From Paracoccus salipaludis (lineage in GTDB: Bacteria; Pseudomonadota; Alphaproteobacteria; Rhodobacterales; Rhodobacteraceae): DNA of 64,000 nt. Position numbers and translations under genes: made by a program. Where the stretch lies: the NCBI RefSeq assembly GCF_002287065.1, contig NZ_NSJZ01000003.1, forward strand, positions 1-64,000, read 5' to 3'. Each line of letters opens with the position of its first letter. The stretch's first letter is position 1. The notes below the pieces were generated by a model. It saw nothing but the letters and a program-made list of their open reading frames with translations, ran no database searches and was not told the origin of the DNA. Positions 59,478 through 64,000 of the stretch are shown in pieces.

Positions 59478-60731
59478 ATGGCGGGTTTCTGGACCGGGCT
59501 GGTTCACGGCACGCTGATGTGCGCGGCCACGCTGGCCGCGCTGTCGCTGGCCTTTCCGCGCGACGCCGGGGAAGATCGCGGCCCGGGTGCAGACGCTGCG
59601 CCCGCACCCGTGTCACCGGGGAAGCTGTCCGGCCCGGATGCGCGGGATCAGGCATCCTCGGCCATGGCCGGTCTTCCAGCTTCCGGCAGGGCAGCCGGCG
59701 TCGAGGCGGCTGACGCGCCGCCGCCCGCCGCCCCGAGCGGCATGACCGCCGCGCGTCCTGCACCGGACCTTCCGCGCGTTGGATCGGGCCCGGGGACGCA
59801 AGCTGCGGCAAGCGGCTCCTTGCCGGAAGGCGAGGGTGGCCCGCAGGATGCCCGCCCCGCGCTTGAGCCGCTGCCCGACCCCATCGGCTCGGACTTCCGG
59901 CGCGGCTCGGACGATCCGCCGCGCGCGCCTGACGCCTCGCCCGCGCCCGCGCAGGGCGCCGCGCCGCGCAGCCTGGCCGTGGGAACGGAAGCCGCCCCCC
60001 TGCCTGCCGCGATCCCGGCCGAAGGTCCGCGCGTCCTGATCGCGCCCGCCGCCCCTGCCGGGATCGGCCTTCCGGCAGAGCCCGAGCCGCTCGACCGGCC
60101 GCAGATGGAAGCTCCGGTCACGCCCGGCCAGCCCGGCCGCGTCGCCGGTGTGGCGCCCGACGCGCTGCCGCGGCCAAGCAGGCCCGAGCCCGCGCAACCC
60201 GCAGCGGCGGACGAGGCCCGGAACTCGACGGTCGCCCTTGCCTCACTGGATGCAGGCAATGCCTCGGCCTCCATGCCGACCGAAACCGCTCCTGCCGATT
60301 CCCCGGCCGCAGAGGACGGGGGTCCTGCTCCTGAAGCGCCGACTGAACCGGCGGAACGCCTGGCAGAGGACCCGGAGGGCACCGGGCCGCGCGGGACATC
60401 TGCCGGTCCCGTCCCCCTTGCGGCTGATCCGTCGCCCGCGACCGGGGCAACCGCGGCTGCACCCTTCGGCACCGAGGCGCCGCAACAGCCGTCGGGGGCG
60501 CAGGACGACCGCCCGGCCGTGATCGGCCAGCAGGCCGCCCTTGCGGCGGACCGAAGCGTTTCGTCCACGGCATCGGCGGACCGGGCCCCGCGTCCCGCGC
60601 CCGACCTCACGATCCCCCAGGCCTTTGCCCTTCCCCGGCCCTCGCGCGCGGCCCCGGCGCTTCCCCAGCCCGCCGCCGCGACGCCGCCCGCGCCCGACCT
60701 GTCCGACCTGAAACCCGGAGCCTCCCGCTGA
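59478..60731 (+). CDS. Pro/Ala-rich membrane-anchored protein, function unknown
   Basis: A 417-residue protein with one N-terminal helix (residues about 7-26, GLVHGTLMCAATLAALSLAF) followed by about 390 residues made mostly of Pro, Ala, Gly, Glu and Asp with no recognisable domain. It resembles the long disordered N-terminal parts of some Rhodobacterales polysaccharide deacetylase-like proteins, but there is no catalytic part here. gagggcaggg lies 4 bases before the ATG. Its stop overlaps the start of the aminotransferase gene (TGATG), suggesting translational coupling. An antisense open frame of similar length exists and is judged a shadow. Confidence 0.65.
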   Translation: MAGFWTGLVHGTLMCAATLAALSLAFPRDAGEDRGPGADAAPAPVSPGKLSGPDARDQASSAMAGLPASGRAAGVEAADAPPPAAPSGMTAARPAPDLPRVGSGPGTQAAASGSLPEGEGGPQDARPALEPLPDPIGSDFRRGSDDPPRAPDASPAPAQGAAPRSLAVGTEAAPLPAAIPAEGPRVLIAPAAPAGIGLPAEPEPLDRPQMEAPVTPGQPGRVAGVAPDALPRPSRPEPAQPAAADEARNSTVALASLDAGNASASMPTETAPADSPAAEDGGPAPEAPTEPAERLAEDPEGTGPRGTSAGPVPLAADPSPATGATAAAPFGTEAPQQPSGAQDDRPAVIGQQAALAADRSVSSTASADRAPRPAPDLTIPQAFALPRPSRAAPALPQPAAATPPAPDLSDLKPGASR

Positions 60732-61906
60732 TGCTGCCCCTGAACCCCGACCTCGCCGCCACCTTCCGCCCCCCGGTGATGGAGGCGCGGCGCTGGCTTC
60801 AGGGGCTCGCCCCGAACCCGGACCGTCCGCTGATCAACGTCAGCCAGGCCGCCCCCGTCGATCCCCCGCCCGAGGGGCTGCGCCGCGCCATCGCCGAGGC
60901 CGCGCTGGACCGGCCCGAGGCGCATCTTTACGGCCCCGTGCTGGGCAACGGCGAACTGCGCGAGGCGGTCGCCGCCGAATGGAACCGCGCCTACGGGGCG
61001 AGCCTGACGGCCGGGAACGTCGCCATCACCCAGGGCTGCAACCAGGCCTTCTGCGCGGCCATCGCCTCGGTCGCGCGGGCGGGGGACGAGGTCATCATTC
61101 CCGTGCCGTGGTACTTCAATCACAAGATGTGGCTGGACATGCAGGGCATCGGGGCGGTGCCGCTGTCCTGCGGGCAGGGGATGGTGCCTGACCCGCAGGC
61201 CGCCGCCGCGCTGATCACGCCGCGCACCCGCGCGCTGGTGCTGGTCAGCCCCAACAACCCCTCGGGTGCGGAATACCCGGCCGAGGTGGTGCGCGGCTTC
61301 TTCGACCTCGCCCGCCAGCATGGACTGGCCCTGATCCTCGACGAAACCTACCGCGACTTCGATTCGCGGGACGGCGCGCCGCATGACCTGTTCGCGGACC
61401 CGGACTGGGGCGACACGCTGATCCAGCTTTACTCGTTCTCCAAGGCCTATCGCCTGACGGGCCACCGCGTCGGCGCGCTGGTGGCCGGGGTCGAGCGGCA
61501 GGTCGAGGTGGAAAAGGTGCTGGACACGCTGGCCATCTGCGCCTCGCAGCTTGGCCAGATCGGCGCCTTGTGGGGGATGGGCAACCTTGGCGACTGGCTT
61601 GCGGGCGAGCGGGCCGAGATCCTGCGCCGCCGGGAGGCCATGACCCGCGCCATGGCGGGGCTGGACGGCTGGCGGCTGAAGGGCTGCGGCGCCTATTTCG
61701 CCTGGGCGGAACATCCCTTTACGGAAAGCTCGGCCACGCTGGCGCCGCGCCTCGTGCGCGAGGCGGGCGTGCTTCTGCTGCCCGGCACCATGTTCATGCC
61801 CGAGGGTGACGCCGACGGCCCGCGCCATGTCCGCATCGCCTTCGCCAACGTGAACGGGGAGGGCATCGCCGCGCTGGCCGATCGCCTGGCCGCGCTGCGC
61901 CCCTGA
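60731..61906 (+). CDS. Class I/II pyridoxal-phosphate aminotransferase
   Basis: A 391-residue fold-type I aminotransferase. It has ITQGCNQAFCAAIASVARAGDEVIIPVPWYFNH, LVSPNNPSGAEYP, ILDETYRDFD, and the PLP lysine in LYSFSKAYRLTGHRVG, ending in MFMPEGDADGPRHVRIAFAN. Substrate is not evident; aspartate/aromatic or branched types are possible. It overlaps the end of the Pro/Ala-rich gene by one base and lies 74 bp before ppiD on the same strand. Confidence 0.9.
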   Translation: MLPLNPDLAATFRPPVMEARRWLQGLAPNPDRPLINVSQAAPVDPPPEGLRRAIAEAALDRPEAHLYGPVLGNGELREAVAAEWNRAYGASLTAGNVAITQGCNQAFCAAIASVARAGDEVIIPVPWYFNHKMWLDMQGIGAVPLSCGQGMVPDPQAAAALITPRTRALVLVSPNNPSGAEYPAEVVRGFFDLARQHGLALILDETYRDFDSRDGAPHDLFADPDWGDTLIQLYSFSKAYRLTGHRVGALVAGVERQVEVEKVLDTLAICASQLGQIGALWGMGNLGDWLAGERAEILRRREAMTRAMAGLDGWRLKGCGAYFAWAEHPFTESSATLAPRLVREAGVLLLPGTMFMPEGDADGPRHVRIAFANVNGEGIAALADRLAALRP

Positions 61907-61980
61907 CGATCGCCTTGCCGGATGGCAGGCCCGGCCCTAAACACGCCGGGCCGAAACTGCACCAGACAAAGGAACAGCCG

Positions 61981-63867
61981 ATGACCAGCTTGCGGACCAA
62001 GGGCAAATCCACTGTGGTCTGGCTGCTGATGGGGATGGTGCTGCTGGGACTCGGCGGCTTCGGGATCACCAACTTCTCGGGCACCAGCACCGCCGCGATC
62101 GGTGCCGTGGGCGACACCGAGATCACGGCCGACGACTATCTGCGGGGCATCCGCTCGGAGATGCAGGGCTTCGCCGCGCAGACCGGCCAGAACCTGACGC
62201 CCGAGCAGGCCCGGACCTTCGGCATCCCGCAGACGGTGCAGGCCCGCCTGTTCACCGCCGCCGCGCTGGAAGAGGAGGCCCGCCGCATCGGCCTGTCCGT
62301 GGGCGACGAGACGGTGCTGCGCGACCTGACCGCCGCCCCGGGCTTCCAGACCACGGGCAGCGAGTTCGACCCCGTCCGCTACCAGGAGGTGCTGCGCCAG
62401 GAGGGCCTGCGCCCGGCCGAGTTCGAGGAAGACGTCCGCATGGACGCCGCCCGCCTGATCCTGCAGCGCGCGGTGATCGGCGGCGTGACCGTGCCGCCGA
62501 CGCTGCGCGAGGGCACGGCCGCCTGGATTCTGGAAAAGCGCGATTTTTCCTGGGACGAGCTGACGGCCGAGGATCTGGCCGCGCCGGTCGCCGCCCCGGA
62601 CGACGAGACGCTGACCGCCTGGCACAAGGCCAATGCCGACCGCTTCACTTCGCCCGAGGTGCGGCGGATCACCTATGCCTGGCTGACGCCCGAGATGCTG
62701 GCCGACACGGTGCAACTGGACGAAGCCGCGCTGCGCGACCTGTATCAAGGCCGCATCGGTGAATTCCAGCAGCCCGAGCGCCGGATGGTCGAGCGGCTGG
62801 TTTACGAAAGCGAGGAGGCCGTCGCCGCCGCAAAGGCGAGGCTGGACGCCGGACAGGCCACCTTTGAACAGCTGGCCGCCGAGCGGGGCCTGACGCTGTC
62901 GGACATCGACCTGGGCGAGGTGTCCGAGGCCGACCTGGGCGCGGCGGGGTCCGCCGTCTTCGCGCTGGCGCAGCCGGGCGTCGTGGGTCCGGTCCAGACC
63001 GACCTGGGTCCGGCGCTGATGTCCATGAACGCCATCCTGGAACCCGTGAACATCCCCTTCGAGCAGGCGGTCGTGGACCTGCGCGCCGAAGCCGCAGCCG
63101 ACCGTGCCCGCCGGGTGATCGAGGAGCAGGCCGCGGACCTTGAAGACCGCATCGCCGGCGGCGCCACGCTGGAAGACCTGGCCGAGGCCACCGACATGGA
63201 ACTGGGCAGCATCGATTTTTCCGCCGAAACGCCCTCGGAAGGCATCGCCGCCTACCAGAGCTTCCGCGAGCGTGCCCGCGCGGTGACGCCCACCGACTTC
63301 CCGCAGATCTTCCAGCTTGACGATGGTGGCGTCTTCGCCCTGCGGCTGGACGAGGTCGTGGCCCCCGCGCTGATCCCCTTCGAGGAGGTCCGCGACGAGG
63401 TGCTGGCCGACTGGACCGCCGCCGAGACCCGGCGCGAGCTGAAGGCCCGCGCCGAGGAACGCAAGCTGCTGGTGGAATCCGCCGCAAGCGGTGATCTTCC
63501 TCCGCCCGCCGAGGGCACCGCGCCCGCGCCCGCCGCGGCCTTCCGGACCGCCACGGACGTGGAGCGCGACACGGGAATCGAGGGCGTGCCGCAGGCCGTG
63601 GTCGCCCAAGGCTTCCGCCTGGCCGAGCCGGGCGAGGTCTCGGTGGTCGAGGCCGAGGGCCGCGTCTTCCTGATCCGGCTGGACGGGATCAAACCCGCCG
63701 ATCTTTCGGCCGAGGAGGCCGCGCCGGTCGTCAACGGCGTGGACCAGCGCCTGACCGAGTCGCTGCAGTCCGACCTGTTCCAGGCCTATGCCCGCGCGCT
63801 GCAGGCCCAGCACGGGATCACCCTGAACGACGGGGCGCTGGCCGCCGCCGACGCGCGGATCCAGTGA
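61981..63867 (+). CDS. ppiD: PpiD/SurA-like membrane-anchored peptidyl-prolyl isomerase
   Basis: A 628-residue periplasmic folding factor. An N-terminal membrane helix (residues about 12-32, VVWLLMGMVLLGLGGFGITNF) anchors it; then come a SurA_N-like helical region (AIGAVGDTEITADDYLRGIRSE, LTPEQARTFGIPQTVQARLF), a parvulin-like central part (about residues 260-370, RMVERLVYESEEAVAAAKARLDAGQATFEQLA) and further helical regions. It handles proteins emerging from the Sec channel. The gene overlaps trpE by 3 bases (TGATG type), the ppiD-trpE junction that is common in this group. gene symbol by family resemblance. Confidence 0.88.
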   Translation: MTSLRTKGKSTVVWLLMGMVLLGLGGFGITNFSGTSTAAIGAVGDTEITADDYLRGIRSEMQGFAAQTGQNLTPEQARTFGIPQTVQARLFTAAALEEEARRIGLSVGDETVLRDLTAAPGFQTTGSEFDPVRYQEVLRQEGLRPAEFEEDVRMDAARLILQRAVIGGVTVPPTLREGTAAWILEKRDFSWDELTAEDLAAPVAAPDDETLTAWHKANADRFTSPEVRRITYAWLTPEMLADTVQLDEAALRDLYQGRIGEFQQPERRMVERLVYESEEAVAAAKARLDAGQATFEQLAAERGLTLSDIDLGEVSEADLGAAGSAVFALAQPGVVGPVQTDLGPALMSMNAILEPVNIPFEQAVVDLRAEAAADRARRVIEEQAADLEDRIAGGATLEDLAEATDMELGSIDFSAETPSEGIAAYQSFRERARAVTPTDFPQIFQLDDGGVFALRLDEVVAPALIPFEEVRDEVLADWTAAETRRELKARAEERKLLVESAASGDLPPPAEGTAPAPAAAFRTATDVERDTGIEGVPQAVVAQGFRLAEPGEVSVVEAEGRVFLIRLDGIKPADLSAEEAAPVVNGVDQRLTESLQSDLFQAYARALQAQHGITLNDGALAAADARIQ

Positions 63868-64000
63868 TGGACCTGACGCCCGACTTCCCCGCCTTCGAGC
63901 GCGCCTGGGCCGAGGGCCGCAACCAGCTTGTGACCATCCGGCTGGCGGCCGACCTCGACACGCCGGTCAGCCTGATGCTGAAGCTGGCCGAGGCCGCGCC
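63867..64000 (+). CDS. trpE: TrpE, anthranilate synthase component I (5' end only)
   Basis: Only the first 44 codons are in the window: MDLTPDFPAFERAWAEGRNQ then LVTIRLAADLDTPVSLMLKLAEAA, the standard N-terminus of alphaproteobacterial TrpE. The catalytic chorismate-binding domain lies beyond the right edge. The ATG overlaps the ppiD stop. Together with TrpG (encoded on the other strand) it makes anthranilate. Confidence 0.85.
   Translation, partial: MDLTPDFPAFERAWAEGRNQLVTIRLAADLDTPVSLMLKLAEAA

Overview
The window is high-GC alphaproteobacterial chromosome and reads as a member of the Rhodobacterales, most likely Paracoccus or a close relative. The best single marker is a cytochrome c550-type gene (cycA) beside the aa3 oxidase subunit I gene (ctaD), the arrangement known from Paracoccus denitrificans. 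The ctrA/sciP cell-cycle pair, fused-type pntA/pntB, and GTTC-N7-GTTC LexA boxes also fit an alphaproteobacterium. Nearly all of the window is dense housekeeping sequence; I see no rRNA, tRNA, CRISPR array, prophage or intact insertion sequence.

Layout. 1-1.9 kb: secG (cut by the window edge), hisA and a DUF2147 protein. 1.9-11 kb: a four-gene minus-strand glycan operon in which three of four genes are fusions of a glycosyltransferase to a second enzyme (UDP-galactopyranose mutase, Gfo/Idh/MocA oxidoreductase, clan GH-A glycoside hydrolase), with a divergent Crp/Fnr regulator. 11-13.3 kb: clpX and clpP. 13.4-15.1 kb: pth, DUF2237, DUF4893. 15-20 kb: trpB, trpF, lapA-like, ihfB, rpsA. 20-26 kb: esterase, MFS exporter, DUF2244, ctaD, cycA, lipB. 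26-34 kb: acyltransferase, pepN, a Thr/Ala-rich membrane protein, pntAB, an L,D-transpeptidase. 34-38 kb: DUF3422, a 24-residue lipoprotein, an ArsC/Spx protein, a YitT protein and a 1-kb stretch of apparently decayed sequence. 38-44.4 kb: nucleoside hydrolase, ctrA-sciP, mnmA, gpx, sufE, a lipoprotein, an acetyltransferase, rpmA, rplU. 44.6-52.2 kb: ABC-F ATPase, serine hydrolase, ligA, recG. 52.2-54.3 kb: a long gene-poor stretch with a 34-codon SOS-controlled membrane peptide gene, then lexA. 54.3-64 kb: moeA, moaC, trpC, ung, trpD, trpG on the minus strand, then a Pro/Ala-rich protein, an aminotransferase, ppiD and the start of trpE on the plus strand.

The most interesting points are: (1) the small gene at 52904-53008, preceded by an exact alphaproteobacterial SOS box that matches the three tandem GTTC half-sites in front of the neighbouring lexA; this makes it a candidate SOS-induced membrane peptide of the kind represented by Caulobacter SidA. 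(2) The run of glycosyltransferase fusions at 1.9-9.8 kb, which looks like a self-contained glycan-building operon without transporter or polymerase. (3) A candidate sliding-clamp-binding motif in a low-complexity N-terminal extension of RecG. (4) CtrA-type boxes in front of ctrA and, more weakly, sciP.

Start codons were chosen from ribosome-binding sites, conserved N-termini and neighbour spacing, so several differ from the longest open frame. All family names rest on motif recognition by eye; no database search was run.
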